The notes under the pieces are model-generated. The model saw nothing but the letters and a program-made list of their open reading frames with translations. It was not told where the DNA came from and searched no databases. Below, one piece after another: positions 9,241 through 20,818 of a DNA stretch of 64,000 nucleotides. Position 1 is the first letter of the stretch. Each line of letters starts with the position of its first letter. Position numbers and translations under genes: made by a program. Source of the stretch: Mitsuaria sp. 7 (GTDB lineage: Bacteria > Pseudomonadota > Gammaproteobacteria > Burkholderiales > Burkholderiaceae_C); assembly GCF_001653795.1 (NCBI RefSeq), contig NZ_CP011514.1, positions 2,870,279 to 2,934,278 on the forward strand, in the 5' to 3' direction.

Positions 9241-9774
9241 TCATCGCGGCTTGTCGAGGCGGCGGCCGAGCCGCTTTCTGCTTCTCGTCAAATACGCGCC
9301 GATCATTCCGACAAGCGTCAGTCCCCACAGTGTCAGCACGCCGATCCAACCCGGCCACCCACCGCTGCTGGCGTCGTCGAGTTCCACCTTGGCGCGCGAC
9401 GGGTCGTAGGGCAGATACCTCACGGTGACCGCGGAACCCACCGGCAGGCGTTTGACCGTGGCACCGATGCCAGACACCAGGATGAGCCTCGTACGCCCGT
9501 TCGCGTCATAGCGAATGATCGCTTCGAATCGATCCGAGGAGCCGCGGCGGCTCTGACGGTGCGACTCGACCGTCCCCCGGGTGTCGAGTCCGATGCGCGC
9601 GAGCTTGTTCTGCTCCATGGCGTCCATCACCATCACCGGCGACCACAGGAGCGAAGCGGGCAGCCCCCCTACCCACAGAAAGGTGCATATCGCGCGAATG
9701 CCCTCCAACTTCGAGTCGCCGGTCAGCGGGGTCCGCGTGCCTCTGGGCAAGGAATACCTGTCAAGTTCCGTCAT
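9241..9774 (-). CDS. DUF3592-type membrane protein, 177 aa
   Basis: Two hydrophobic segments (about residues 27-52 and 142-163) flank an extracytoplasmic beta-rich region. That region has the pattern G-T-V-E-S...F-E-A-I-I-R-Y-D-A-N-G-R...V-K-R-L-P-V-G-S-A-V-T-V-R-Y-L-P-Y-D-P-S-R-A, which is typical of DUF3592 proteins. Function is unknown. Its start is 6 bp from the stop of the PAS-domain gene on the same strand, so the two probably form an operon; the terminator of the convergent ligase gene lies just beyond its end. Confidence 0.75.
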   Translation of the reverse strand: MTELDRYSLPRGTRTPLTGDSKLEGIRAICTFLWVGGLPASLLWSPVMVMDAMEQNKLARIGLDTRGTVESHRQSRRGSSDRFEAIIRYDANGRTRLILVSGIGATVKRLPVGSAVTVRYLPYDPSRAKVELDDASSGGWPGWIGVLTLWGLTLVGMIGAYLTRSRKRLGRRLDKPR

Positions 9775-9780
9775 CGTCTT

Positions 9781-10368
9781 TCATGGCACCGCCGTCGCTT
9801 GCTTGAACGACGCCGCGAGTATCTCCGCGAGCTGATCGAGCAGTTTCCCCGTGTCATCGTCCGGCAACGATTCATCGGCCTGCACCTCCGCGCGGCTCAA
9901 CCCGAGCAGCGCATGGAACGGCGTGCATCCCAGCGAGCCGATCGGATGATGTCCCCCCATGAATCGATCCTGGTACGGCGTCGCCGGCCGGACCGTCAGA
10001 TCCACCATCGTGCCCAGCATCCGCTGCACATCACCGCGATGGTCGCGCTGCACGACCCGCCCCCGCGACAGCACGTTGCGGTAGCCGGAGCCGTTGCTGC
10101 GCAGGCGGAAACGCTGCTCGTAGGTGTCGGTGAAGCCGTCGAAGTGCGCACGCAGCGTGAGCATCATCGTGTCGAGGTCCGCGGGATGGACGCGGCAGCG
10201 CCAGAACGCGGTGCTGTCGGGCTGGTCCGGATGCGGAAAGCCCAGATGCTCCTTCCAGCGCGGCGAGTAATGCACCAGCTCCAGCGGCGGATTCAAGTCC
10301 CAGACGCCGAAGGCGCCCTGCTCGACCGCTGTCCGCCAGCTCCTGACTTCGTCATGACGGATCCCCAT
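9781..10368 (-). CDS. PAS-domain protein without an output domain, 195 aa
   Basis: Residues 10-130 follow the PAS fold-3/PAC pattern: G-A-F-G-V-W-D-L-N, then Y-S-P-R-W-K-E-H-L-G-F, H-P-A-D-L-D, Y-E-Q-R-F-R-L-R and L-G-T-M-V-D-L-T. No kinase, GGDEF, EAL or methyl-accepting domain follows; the last 65 residues have no recognisable signature. It may be a sensory adaptor or a remnant of a larger sensor. The ligand is unknown. It is followed 6 bp later by the DUF3592 gene. The start has no clear Shine-Dalgarno, so the exact N-terminus is uncertain. Confidence 0.75.
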   Translation of the reverse strand: MGIRHDEVRSWRTAVEQGAFGVWDLNPPLELVHYSPRWKEHLGFPHPDQPDSTAFWRCRVHPADLDTMMLTLRAHFDGFTDTYEQRFRLRSNGSGYRNVLSRGRVVQRDHRGDVQRMLGTMVDLTVRPATPYQDRFMGGHHPIGSLGCTPFHALLGLSRAEVQADESLPDDDTGKLLDQLAEILAASFKQATAVP

Positions 10369-10525
10369 GAAGAGGTATCTTGCGCGCCGCCCCGGAGGCG
10401 GTCAACGCGCGTTCCCCCTGAGGACGGGTAAAGCAGCCGAGGCGCCACACCTCCCCACCGCCCCCACCTCCCATAAGAGGTGTTCTGGGGAGTTAAATCG
10501 GCTCTGGAAAAAACTTCGGATGGCC

Positions 10526-10594
10526 TGGCGCGGGGACTCCACGGGGCATGGGGCACCCCTCCTGAAGTGACCCCAAGCCCCATTCCGGCCCCAC
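10526..10594 (-). repeat. Dispersed 69-bp extragenic element, copy 1
   Basis: Read on the minus strand, this begins GTGGGGCCGGAATGGGGCTT and ends TGCCCCATGCCCCGTGGAG followed by CCCGCGC. The plus-strand sequence at 15750-15818 has the same ends and length with a variable middle. Its ends contain complementary GGGGC/GCCCC blocks, so it can fold into a hairpin. It lies beyond the 3' end of the cfa gene; the rest of the 10369-10649 gap holds no gene that I can support. Confidence 0.6.
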
Positions 10595-10649
10595 AAGCGC
10601 CCGCTGACCTCGGGCCTTGGGAATGCGATTGGCGGTTAGCGGTCAGCGG

Positions 10650-11990
10650 TCAGCGGGCGTCGTACATGTAGCGGCGCGTGAGCGGCACCGGGGCGGGACC
10701 GCCATCCCGCTTGCTGGCGAGGATCTGGTACAGGCCCAGTTCGCCGGTCTCGAACTCCAGCGCGGAGGCCGCCATGTACAGGCGCCAGATCCGGTAATGC
10801 GCTTCGTCCACGTACTGCAGCGCCTGGTCGTGGCCCTCCTCCAGCTTCGCGACCCAGGCGCGCAGCGTCTTGGCGTAATGCATGCGCAAGGCCTCGACGT
10901 CATGGAGCTCGAACTGCTCCTGCTCCATCACCCGCATCACGTTGCTCGCCCGGTCCAGCTCACCGTCCGGAAACACGTAACGGTTGATGAACTTCGAGGA
11001 CAAGGCCTGCCCCCATCCGTCCTCCTCATGGGTGATGCCATGGTTGAGGAACAGCCCCGCCGGCTTGAGCAGCCGGTTCACGCTCGCGAAATAGGTGGGC
11101 AGGTTCCTGAGCCCGACATGCTCGAACATGCCGACGCTGGAGATCTTGTCGAACTGGCCCGTCATGTCCCGGTAGTCGCACAGCCGGACTTCCACCTGTC
11201 CCTGCAGCCCGGCCGCGGCGATGCGCTCCTGGGCGAGCGCCAGCTGGCGCTCGGACAGCGTGATGCCGGTGGCCTTCACGCCGTAGTGACGCGCCGCATG
11301 CATCACCAGCGCGCCCCAGCCGCAACCGATGTCCAGCAGTTCCTCGCCCGGCTGCAGCCGCAGCTTGCGGCAGATGTGGTCCAGCTTGGACCACTGGGCC
11401 TGGGTCAGCGTCGTGTCGTCGGTCTCGTAGTAGGCGCAGGAATAGACCATCGCCGGATCCAGCCACAGCGCGTAGAAGTCGTTGGACAGGTCGTAATGGA
11501 ACGCGATCGCCGCCTTGTTCTCGGCGCGCGTGTGGCGGCGCACGCCGCCGGCGCGCAGCTCCGCATCCGTCGCGGGCGGCACGGGCGCCAGCAGCCGCAC
11601 GGCCAGGCGCAGCCGGTCGCTCCAGGAGAGCGTCAGCGCCGGCAGATGGTCCTTGAGCTGCAGCGCGGCGAAGAAGTCCCCCTCGACGTCGATCTGGCCG
11701 GTGAAGTAGGCCTCGGCGAAACGCAGCGGGTCGCGGCCGAGCAGCAGGCGCCGCAGCGCCGTGGGGTCGTTCAGCACCAGGGTGAATTCGGCCGGCTGGT
11801 GCGCCTGCCGGCCCAGCCGCGTGGCCCAGTGCCCGAGCCGCAGTCCCATGCTGCCGGGATAGGCGGAGAACAGCCGCTGCAGCAGCGTGAGCCCGGCGGG
11901 GGGCAGCGGCGGCGCGCCGGCGGCCTCTGGGGTCACCTCGGCCGCGCGGGGAGCGGCACTCGACGTGGGCGACAACAGTTCCTGATCCAT
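10650..11990 (-). CDS. cfa: Cyclopropane-fatty-acyl-phospholipid synthase, 446 aa
   Basis: Cfa transfers a methylene group from S-adenosylmethionine to cis double bonds of membrane phospholipid acyl chains. The N-terminal 170 residues form the lipid-binding domain ([23 protein letters not shown]). The methyltransferase follows with [10 protein letters not shown] (SAM site), [17 protein letters not shown] and H-Y-A-K-T-L-R-A-W. The ATG at 11990 has GAGGA upstream, and upstream in-frame starts give low-complexity extensions. The N-terminus has a proline/alanine-rich stretch of about 30 residues before the family homology. It is divergent from acnA. Confidence 0.88.
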   Translation of the reverse strand: MDQELLSPTSSAAPRAAEVTPEAAGAPPLPPAGLTLLQRLFSAYPGSMGLRLGHWATRLGRQAHQPAEFTLVLNDPTALRRLLLGRDPLRFAEAYFTGQIDVEGDFFAALQLKDHLPALTLSWSDRLRLAVRLLAPVPPATDAELRAGGVRRHTRAENKAAIAFHYDLSNDFYALWLDPAMVYSCAYYETDDTTLTQAQWSKLDHICRKLRLQPGEELLDIGCGWGALVMHAARHYGVKATGITLSERQLALAQERIAAAGLQGQVEVRLCDYRDMTGQFDKISSVGMFEHVGLRNLPTYFASVNRLLKPAGLFLNHGITHEEDGWGQALSSKFINRYVFPDGELDRASNVMRVMEQEQFELHDVEALRMHYAKTLRAWVAKLEEGHDQALQYVDEAHYRIWRLYMAASALEFETGELGLYQILASKRDGGPAPVPLTRRYMYDAR

Positions 11991-12355
11991 GGATTCCTCG
12001 TCCAAGAAGCTACGAAAGAATATTGGTCGGAAGCGCCCGAGGGTCAGTTCTTGTCGGCCCCGGGTGCTGGCGGCCTGGAAGTCGTCCAGGAATATTAGCG
12101 ATTGCCTCCACGCCTCGCCCGGACTGGGGACATTGCTGCAAACCGCGTGCCCGTCGCCCCTCCGGAAGGGGGGTCCCCGAACGCGGAACGGGGTCCCGTT
12201 GCGCCCTCGCACACGCTCGCCCGAAGGAGTCATCACAAGCCCGCCGCCCGAGGCCACAATCAGCCCCAGTCGCCTTCAGATACCCCGAAGAGAAACCGTC
12301 CGGCCTCCGCGTTTCGCCAGGAGCGCCCCAGGACCCCAAAGCCAAGGAGTCAGCC
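11991..12355. other. Divergent intergenic region between cfa and acnA
   Basis: I see no gene here. Two hairpin-forming stretches lie near the middle: CCCCT/AGGGG with a 5-nt loop at 12157-12171, and an imperfect GGTCCCCG/CGGGGTCC pair just after it. Two GAATATT boxes occur on the cfa side. The promoters of both genes must lie here, but no convincing -35/-10 pair stands out. Confidence 0.4.
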
Positions 12356-15094
<2,739 letters not shown>

Positions 15095-15178
15095 TCGGAG
15101 CCTGCTGATCGGAGCTTGCTGATCGGCGTCTGGGAAAAGCTGACGCCGCTGTCGAAAGCGGAGATCGCTGAACGTCAT

Positions 15179-15236
15179 GAGGGTGAGACGAGCCCATCGT
15201 CGATTCGTCGAATCGTCGGATGGGTCGTCCACCCTC
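15179..15236. repeat. Large inverted repeat between acnA and the yciI-like gene
   Basis: The arms GAGGGTGAGACGAGCCCATC and GATGGGTCGTCCACCCTC are complementary apart from single-base bulges, and the centre holds a second perfect hairpin (CGATTCG-T-CGAATCG). This could end acnA transcription or act in the leader of the next gene, whose start is 33 nt beyond. No T-run follows, so a simple rho-independent terminator is not certain. Confidence 0.6.
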
Positions 15237-15268
15237 TTCCATTTTCAGGACTGCATCAGGAGACCGAC

Positions 15269-15691
15269 ATGCGATTCATGGTCATCGTCAAGGCGGACGA
15301 GCACAGCGAAGCGGGCGAGATGCCCGGCACCGAACTGCTCGCCGCCATGGGCGCGTACAACGAGGAACTGGTGAAGGCTGGCGTGATGCTGGCCGGTGAA
15401 GGACTGCATCCGACGAGCAAGGGCGCACGGGTGCGCTTCTCCGGCAAGGATCGCAAGCTCATCGACGGCCCTTTCGCCGAAACGAAGGAGCTGATCGCCG
15501 GTTTCTGGATCTGGCAGTGCGCCTCGCTGCAGGAGGCGGTCGAATGGGTCAAGAAGTGCCCCAACCCGCAGATGACCGACTCCGACATCGAGATCCGTCA
15601 GATCTTTGAAGCCGAGGATTTCGGAGAGGCGTTCACGCCCGAACTGCGCGAGCAGGAAGAGCGTCTGCGCGCACAGATCGAGAAGCCATAA
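15269..15691 (+). CDS. YciI-like protein (YCII/DGPF family), 140 aa
   Basis: The small ferredoxin-like fold family is recognised from M-R-F-M-V-I-V-K-A, then L-L-A-A-M-G-A-Y-N-E-E-L-V-K-A-G-V-M-L-A-G-E-G-L-H-P-T, the diagnostic D-G-P-F (residues 72-75) and G-F-W-I-W-Q-C-A-S-L-Q-E-A-V-E-W. Such proteins often sit beside ECF sigma factors, but none is present here. The reaction is unknown. A ribosome binding site (AGGAGACCGAC) precedes the ATG; a longer in-frame extension would run through the inverted repeat and is rejected. A terminal extension rich in glutamate follows the domain. Confidence 0.85.
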   Translation: MRFMVIVKADEHSEAGEMPGTELLAAMGAYNEELVKAGVMLAGEGLHPTSKGARVRFSGKDRKLIDGPFAETKELIAGFWIWQCASLQEAVEWVKKCPNPQMTDSDIEIRQIFEAEDFGEAFTPELREQEERLRAQIEKP

Positions 15692-15749
15692 AGCAGAGGC
15701 CCCACCCCGCCCACCACGACCTCAAAACCGAGGCCGTCAGCAGCTGCGA

Positions 15750-15818
15750 GTGGGGCCGGAATGGGGCTGGGGGTTCGCGGACGCGATGCCCCCTGCCCCG
15801 TGGAGAGCCCGCGCTTGG
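15750..15818 (+). repeat. Dispersed 69-bp extragenic element, copy 2
   Basis: It starts GTGGGGCCGGAATGGGGCT and ends TGCCCCGTGGAG followed by CCCGCGCTTGG, matching the reverse complement of 10526-10594 with a divergent centre. It lies between the convergent ends of the yciI-like and csgG-like genes. Confidence 0.6.
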
Positions 15819-15867
15819 CGAAGCGCAGTTGGGCGGTCTCCCGACACGCCCCCTCTCCCTCACCGCA

Positions 15868-16827
15868 TCACTTCGTCGTCGGCGGCGTCGTGTTGGTGGT
15901 CGTGGCGGGCTTCTTCGCCGCCGGCTTCGCGGCCGCCTTCGGTGCTGCCTTGGCCGGCGCGGCGGCCTGGTCGACTTCCTTGGACGCTGCGGTCGAACCA
16001 CCGGACACGCCCAGACGGCCGCCGGCCCCCAGACCGCCCTTCACCTGCTGCGCCTTGTAGTTGCGCAGCGCCTTGACCATCTGGTTGTACGAGTCCGCGA
16101 ACGCGGTGACGATCACCTTGCCCGCGGGCGTCTTGCCGTACGCACCGCCGGCGATCGCCGCGTTGCCGAAGAAGCTTGCGCCGCCGAAGCCGAAGTCGAA
16201 GTTCTTGGCCGTGCCTTCCGCGGCCGAGATCTGCACGCCGGAGCGGTTGTCCACCAGCAGCAGCGTCGTGGCTGCCTCGTTCTGGTTGATGTTGGCTGCC
16301 ACCGCGGTCAGCAGGCCGATCGCGCCGGTCCCGATGCCGCCGCCGCCGCCGCCGGTCTTGCCGGAGAACTGGATCTCGGGGCTCATGGTGTAGTCGGCCG
16401 CGACCATCTGGCCCTGGCCGAAATTGCTGCCCGCACGGGTTTCGCCGGACTGCATCAGCGCGCGTTCACGCTCCATGTTGGCGAAGGCGCGGCCGCGTTC
16501 CACGATCACGAAGCAGTTGGACTGCTGGACCATCAGGCGCAGCACCGGCGTGGTCGAACCCAGCTGGCGGTCGCGCAGCTGCGACCACCACGGAGCGTTC
16601 GTGTCTTCGAAGATGGTCAGCGTGCCCAGCGTCTCGTCGCAATGCTCGAGCTTGCTGTTCTGGTTCTCGGCGGTCGCGCCGCCGGCGGCGCCGGAGACGG
16701 TGCCCTTGTTCTCGCCCATCGTCGGCGCGGTGGCCAGGCAGCCGGCCAGCAGCAGCGGCGACAGGATCAGGGCGGACTTCAGCACGAGGCTGGACGACGA
16801 CGAAACAAGGCGAGAAGTGGCAAGCAT
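15868..16827 (-). CDS. CsgG/HfaB-family outer-membrane lipoprotein, 319 aa
   Basis: A lipoprotein signal is present (hydrophobic stretch ending L-L-A-G-C29), followed by a CsgG-type domain: F-E-D-T-N-A-P-W-W, L-R-L-M-V-Q-Q-S-N-C-F-V-I-V-E-R-G, M-E-R-E-R, A-D-Y-T-M-S-P-E-I-Q-F-S-G and a long glycine-rich loop G-G-G-G-G-G. CsgG proteins form outer-membrane secretion pores for curli, and HfaB anchors holdfasts. The usual partners (csgA, csgB, csgE, csgF) are not in the window, so the role may be different. The last 60 residues form an Ala/Lys/Pro/Thr tail, unusual for CsgG. A small secreted protein is encoded upstream on the same strand, 132 bp away. Confidence 0.8.
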   Translation of the reverse strand: MLATSRLVSSSSSLVLKSALILSPLLLAGCLATAPTMGENKGTVSGAAGGATAENQNSKLEHCDETLGTLTIFEDTNAPWWSQLRDRQLGSTTPVLRLMVQQSNCFVIVERGRAFANMERERALMQSGETRAGSNFGQGQMVAADYTMSPEIQFSGKTGGGGGGIGTGAIGLLTAVAANINQNEAATTLLLVDNRSGVQISAAEGTAKNFDFGFGGASFFGNAAIAGGAYGKTPAGKVIVTAFADSYNQMVKALRNYKAQQVKGGLGAGGRLGVSGGSTAASKEVDQAAAPAKAAPKAAAKPAAKKPATTTNTTPPTTK

Positions 16828-16959
16828 GGGAATCCTCCAGGTTTTCTAACGACGTCTCGACGACGTCTCACAACGAGCGACTACGGGGACGCGGGCAACG
16901 AGCGCAACGAGCGCAATGCCCCGGCCGGACCCGACCGGACGGAGCCGGGAACTCAAGGG

Positions 16960-17346
16960 TCAATCGAGGGGCGTGGCCGGCGCGACGCCGTAATAACCGC
17001 CGACCGGCTGGCCGTGCGGATTGCCGACCCAGATGCTGGTGCCGAACACGTCGCTGCACCCGCCCCAGGCGATCTCGAACCCGCGCGGTTCTTCATTGCG
17101 CGTCTGCGCATAGACCGACACGGTGCTGTCCGACGGGCCTATCGTGTAGCAGACCCGCGCCCACACGGGACGCGGCGAGGACGAGACCACCGAGGCCGCG
17201 CCTTCGGCGTTGCCGTCGGAGGCCTTGGCCACCCACTTCGTGCCCCGGGTCGGACCCGGGTTGTAGCTGAACACGTAAGGCACCTGGGCGACCGCCGCGA
17301 GCGAGGCGGCAAGCAATCCGGCGACCATCAGGCCTCTGGCCAACAT
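16960..17346 (-). CDS. Small secreted protein of unknown function, 128 aa
   Basis: A Sec signal peptide is evident (M-L-A-R-G-L-M-V-A-G-L-L-A-A-S-L-A-A-V-A, cleavage near residue 21). The mature part of about 107 residues has two cysteines (in R-V-C-Y-T and G-G-C-S-D) that could form a disulfide, and ends Y-G-V-A-P-A-T-P-L-D. The ATG at 17346 has AAGGGG upstream; an 11-residue extension is less likely because it adds charges before the signal. I recognise no family. It precedes the CsgG-like gene on the same strand and could be a partner or substrate of it, which is only a positional suggestion. Confidence 0.7.
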   Translation of the reverse strand: MLARGLMVAGLLAASLAAVAQVPYVFSYNPGPTRGTKWVAKASDGNAEGAASVVSSSPRPVWARVCYTIGPSDSTVSVYAQTRNEEPRGFEIAWGGCSDVFGTSIWVGNPHGQPVGGYYGVAPATPLD

Positions 17347-17476
17347 TCGTTTCCCCTTGCGAGAGTGTTCCGAAATCAAACGATTTCAAAAGGAATGTCG
17401 CGGATTGTTAGGCGCCTCCCGGCGAAAAAGCGAGGCCCCCATCGTGGTGGTACGGGAAGCTCCCACGTTGATGGGA

Positions 17477-17498
17477 TGGCGGATTGCGCAATCCGCCA
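17477..17498. repeat. Perfect 22-bp palindrome in a gene-free region
   Basis: GGCGGATTGCGCAATCCGCC, flanked by T and A, is a perfect palindrome of 22 bp. It resembles the core of REP-like elements (GGCGGATT...AATCCGCC). It lies in the 428-bp gap 17347-17774, which also holds GGCGCT-C-AGCGCC near 17710 and ATGAC-N4-GTCAT at 17725-17738. I see no coding sequence in this gap. Confidence 0.6.
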
Positions 17499-17774
17499 CG
17501 CCGGCGTTCCACACGTCGCACGGGCCGCTGTCGACGGACAGCGCACGGCAAGGCCTGCCCCCGGCAGAACGAGCAACGGCGCGGGTTGGCGGGGAGCGGC
17601 GCGAGGGCCGATGGCTACGGGGGAAAGTCGACGGCGTCCGTCGCGCGGACCGCAGCACGTGCGCCGCCGGGGGGCTCACGGGGACTTTCGATCCCCCCTC
17701 GCGCGGGCGCTCAGCGCCACGCGCATGACTTAGGTCATCTGGTGTTGTAGGGATGGCGAATGCGGGGGCTTGGA

Positions 17775-18461
17775 CTATGCGTCGAGGTCCAGGCCCCGCT
17801 CCTGCGCGAACAGCTTCAGCGCCGGCATCAGCGCGCCGATCTTCTCGGCCACGGCCTCGCGGACGGTGTCCACCATCACCTGGGTCTGGCGTTCGATCTC
17901 GATGTGCAACGGCGCGCCCTCGCCCTTGTCGGCGAAGGTGGTCATGCGCAGCGTTTCGGGGATGAGCCAGACCTCGAACCAGCCCGAGCCGTCGACGTTG
18001 CGGCCGGCTTCGGCCACCGTCAGGCTGGCGCCGTTCACCGCGATGTAGCCCTTGGCGAAGATGTAGCGCATCCACGGCGCCGGCACCGCGATGCGGATCA
18101 CGTGGTTGTTGGCCGGGCGGCGGATAGCTTCGACCTTCGCCATGAAGTCGACGTGACCCGACAGCGGATGGCCGCCGATCTCGGCGCCCTCCTTCGCGGC
18201 CCGCTCGACGTTGAGCCGGCCGCCGACGCCGAGCTGCCCCAGCGCCGTGAGGTTCAGGCTCTGGAGCATCACGTCGAAGTCCGCTTCGTGATCCCCCTTC
18301 AGCGCGGTGACCGTCAGGCAGACGCCGTCGCAGGCGACGGACGCGCCGATCTCCAGTTCTTCGCAGAAGCCCTCGGGGAAGTCCAGCGTGAAGCTGCGCA
18401 GGCCTTCCTTGTCGGTGATGGCCGCGACCTTCGCGATGCCTTGAACGATGCCGGTGAACAT
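17775..18461 (-). CDS. ribE: Riboflavin synthase alpha subunit, 228 aa
   Basis: The enzyme dismutates two 6,7-dimethyl-8-ribityllumazines to riboflavin. Both lumazine-binding beta-barrel repeats are visible: M-F-T-G-I-V-Q-G-I-A-K-V (N-terminal signature) with C-D-G-V-C-L-T-V, and a second repeat with G-G-H-P-L-S-G-H-V-D, G-Y-I-A-V-N-G-A-S-L-T-V and E-V-W-L-I-P-E-T-L. Length is near the family norm, with a slightly longer C-terminal helix. The start is fixed by the universal M-F-T-G. It follows the ArsC-like gene by 13 bp, so the two are probably co-transcribed. No FMN riboswitch is present before the pair, as the 49-bp divergent gap is too short. Confidence 0.93.
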   Translation of the reverse strand: MFTGIVQGIAKVAAITDKEGLRSFTLDFPEGFCEELEIGASVACDGVCLTVTALKGDHEADFDVMLQSLNLTALGQLGVGGRLNVERAAKEGAEIGGHPLSGHVDFMAKVEAIRRPANNHVIRIAVPAPWMRYIFAKGYIAVNGASLTVAEAGRNVDGSGWFEVWLIPETLRMTTFADKGEGAPLHIEIERQTQVMVDTVREAVAEKIGALMPALKLFAQERGLDLDA

Positions 18462-18474
18462 GGCGGGGCTCCGG

Positions 18475-18867
18475 TCAGCGCTTGGCCGACTGAGCGGCGT
18501 TGGCGACATTGGCGGCGTTGGCGGCATGCGCCGCGAACAGCTCGGGCGAGAAACCCAGGCTCAGCGTGCCGTCATCCCACTCGACGACGGGGCGCTTGAT
18601 CACGCTCGGCTGCTCGACCATCAGCGCCGCGGCGCTGGCCGCGTCGGTCACGCCGGCCTTGGCGCCGTCGTCCAGCTTGCGCCAGGTCGTGCCGGCGCGG
18701 TTCAGTACCTTGTCCCAGCCGAGTTCCTTCATCCACCGCGGCAGTTCCGCCGCCGGCACGCCCTGCTTCTTGTAGTCGTGGAACTGGTACGCGAGGCCCT
18801 GTCCGTCGAGCCAGACGCGGGCGCGCTTGACGGTGTCGCAGTTGGGGATGCCGTAGAGGGTGATCAT
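18475..18867 (-). CDS. ArsC/Spx-family thioredoxin-fold protein (YffB type), 130 aa
   Basis: The start [20 protein letters not shown] matches the ArsC/YffB family, with a single catalytic-type Cys at residue 10 and R-P-V-V-E-W-D near residue 100 in place of the arsenate reductase R-P-I. It is more likely a glutathione-dependent thiol reductase of unknown substrate than an arsenate reductase, and there are no ars genes nearby. An odd alanine/asparagine-rich tail ([14 protein letters not shown]) looks like a short trinucleotide-repeat expansion. It shares a 49-bp divergent promoter region with aat. Confidence 0.85.
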   Translation of the reverse strand: MITLYGIPNCDTVKRARVWLDGQGLAYQFHDYKKQGVPAAELPRWMKELGWDKVLNRAGTTWRKLDDGAKAGVTDAASAAALMVEQPSVIKRPVVEWDDGTLSLGFSPELFAAHAANAANVANAAQSAKR

Positions 18868-18916
18868 GGAAACGAGGGGGTCGCCGGCGGGCGTTGAACG
18901 AAGGCGGCACGCTACC

Positions 18917-19708
18917 ATGAAGCGGATGATCCCCTGGCTCGACGATGACTCTCTGGACTTCCCGCCGACCCGCCGCGCGCTGGGGCCGCGCAGCGATGCG
19001 CCGGGGCTGCTCGCGGCCGGCGGCGACCTGAGACCCGCCCGCCTCCGGGCGGCCTACGCGCGGGGGATCTTCCCCTGGTACGGGGAAGGCCAGCCCATCC
19101 TCTGGTGGACCACCGACCCGCGCATGGTCCTGCGGACGGCGGACTTCAAGCTCTCCCGTTCGCTGCGCAAGACGGTGGCGAAATTCATCCGCAGGCCGGG
19201 CTGCGAGATCCGCGTCGACCACGCCGCCGAGACCGTGCTCAAGGCCTGCGCCAGCACCTCGCGCGACGGCCAGGACGGTACCTGGATCGTGCCGGAGATG
19301 CAGCAGGCCTACCTGCGGCTGGCGCGCGAGGGCACGGTGCATTCGGTCGAGACCTGGGTGGACGGGGAACTCGCCGGCGGGCTGTACGGCGTCAACCTCG
19401 GCCGGATGTTCTTCGGCGAGTCCATGTTCATGCGCAGGACCGACGCGTCCAAGATCGCGCTGGCCGCGCTGGTCTGCCTGTGCCGGGAGTTCGACATCCC
19501 CTGGATCGACTGCCAGCAGCAGACCTCGCACCTGGCCTCGCTGGGAGCGGCTCCTGTCGACCGCGAGGTGTTCGAGGCGCATCTCGCCGCGCACACCGGC
19601 CTGCCTCCGCCCGGCGATTGGTCCTATCATCCGCGGCTGTGGGCCCACCTGGGCCTGAATGACGCCCTGAATGACGCCCTGAGCGATTCCCAGAACGACC
19701 CGCCCTGA
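18917..19708 (+). CDS. aat: Leucyl/phenylalanyl-tRNA--protein transferase, 263 aa
   Basis: Aat attaches Leu or Phe from tRNA to proteins with N-terminal Arg or Lys, marking them for ClpS/ClpAP degradation. Recognised from [59 protein letters not shown], and [14 protein letters not shown]. The C-terminal tail [15 protein letters not shown] comes from a short imperfect repeat. The start at 18917 was chosen by family alignment; a longer frame would overlap the divergent gene. bpt follows 25 bp later. Confidence 0.95.
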   Translation: MKRMIPWLDDDSLDFPPTRRALGPRSDAPGLLAAGGDLRPARLRAAYARGIFPWYGEGQPILWWTTDPRMVLRTADFKLSRSLRKTVAKFIRRPGCEIRVDHAAETVLKACASTSRDGQDGTWIVPEMQQAYLRLAREGTVHSVETWVDGELAGGLYGVNLGRMFFGESMFMRRTDASKIALAALVCLCREFDIPWIDCQQQTSHLASLGAAPVDREVFEAHLAAHTGLPPPGDWSYHPRLWAHLGLNDALNDALSDSQNDPP

Positions 19709-19733
19709 GCCCGTGAGCCGCTGAGCCCCGCCC

Positions 19734-20459
19734 GTGACGCACCCCAAGGAACTCCCGCTGGCCGAGCTGCAGTTCTATGCGACTGCGCCCTACCCCTGCA
19801 GCTACCTGAGCGACCGCCAGGCGCGCTCGCAGGTCGCCACGCCCAGCCATCTGATCCACGCCGACGCGTATTCGAGCCTGGTCGCCGCCGGCTTCCGTCG
19901 CAGCGGCATGTTCACTTACCGCCCCTACTGCGACGGCTGCAAGGCCTGCGTGCCGATGCGCATCCCGGTGGCGGACTTCCATCCCAACCGCAGCCAGCGC
20001 CGCGCCTGGACGCAGCATCAGGCGCTGCAGGCGCGCGTCATGCGGCTGGGCTACAGCGACGAGCACTACCAGCTCTACCTGCGCTACCAGGCCGGCAGAC
20101 ACAGCGGCGGCGGCATGGACCACGACAGCGTCGACCAGTACACGCAGTTCCTGCTGCAGAGCCGCGTGAACTCGCGGCTGGTGGAGTTCCGCGAGCCCGA
20201 CGGCGCGCTGAAGATGGTCTCCATCCTGGACATCCTGGGCGACGGGCTGTCGGCGGTCTACACCTTCTACGAGCCCGAGGCCAACGTCAGCTACGGCACC
20301 TACAACGTGCTGTGGCAGCTGCGCCAGACGCGTGACCTGAGCCTGCCGCATCTCTACCTCGGCTACTGGATCGCCCAGAGCGACAAGATGGCCTACAAGG
20401 CCCGCTTCCTCCCGCACGAGCTGCTGCGGGACGGGCAGTGGTCGCGCGTCCAGCGCTGA
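19734..20459 (+). CDS. bpt: Aspartate/glutamate leucyltransferase, 241 aa
   Basis: Bpt transfers Leu from tRNA to N-terminal Asp or Glu, feeding the same N-degron pathway as aat next to it. Signatures are Y-P-C-S-Y-L near residue 22, [24 protein letters not shown] with its Cys pair, S-Q-R-R, Y-x-L-Y-x-R-Y, and the C-terminal acyltransferase part (F-Y-E-P...[25 protein letters not shown]). The start codon is GTG. No clpS or clpA gene is nearby. Confidence 0.94.
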   Translation: MTHPKELPLAELQFYATAPYPCSYLSDRQARSQVATPSHLIHADAYSSLVAAGFRRSGMFTYRPYCDGCKACVPMRIPVADFHPNRSQRRAWTQHQALQARVMRLGYSDEHYQLYLRYQAGRHSGGGMDHDSVDQYTQFLLQSRVNSRLVEFREPDGALKMVSILDILGDGLSAVYTFYEPEANVSYGTYNVLWQLRQTRDLSLPHLYLGYWIAQSDKMAYKARFLPHELLRDGQWSRVQR

Positions 20460-20682
20460 TCCAGCGTCCGCCCCTCTCGCCCCTGCCCTGTCCTGCCATT
20501 GACGCCCGGTCGGGAGACCGCGCGCGGCAAGAATTGGTCCCACACTGGTTTTTACGCAACCGCTCACCGGTCGTACCGGTTTTCCCTTCCCTTTGCATCA
20601 ATTGACGTCCATACACGTCATTGACGACATCATTACGACACGTTACCCACTCCCTGAGGGTTAACCTGAATGATATGGACGC

Positions 20683-20709
20683 TAGTGGTATCTACATTGC
20701 ATACCACTA
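20683..20709. promoter_or_regulatory. Inverted repeat, possible operator of the chitinase genes
   Basis: TAGTGGTAT and ATACCACTA are perfect complements separated by 9 bp. TGGT...ACCA half-sites are common for GntR- and LacI-type sugar regulators, but no regulator gene lies in the window. Confidence 0.45.
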
Positions 20710-20818
20710 TGAGATCAGCAGCGGTATTGGTCTCCTAGACGCCGCGGTTGCAAACCGCACGCCGTCCGCCGGGCACCCGCCCGCGGGCCGCACGTCGACA
20801 AGCAAGGGAGTGACTGCC

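Noticed and set aside
18475..18867. Arsenate reductase
   Set aside because: Only the ArsC fold is supported; there are no ars genes and the C-terminal motif differs, so a general ArsC/YffB name was used.
18868..18916. FMN riboswitch for riboflavin synthase
   Set aside because: The gap upstream of the ArsC-like/ribE pair is only 49 bp and holds no riboswitch sequence.
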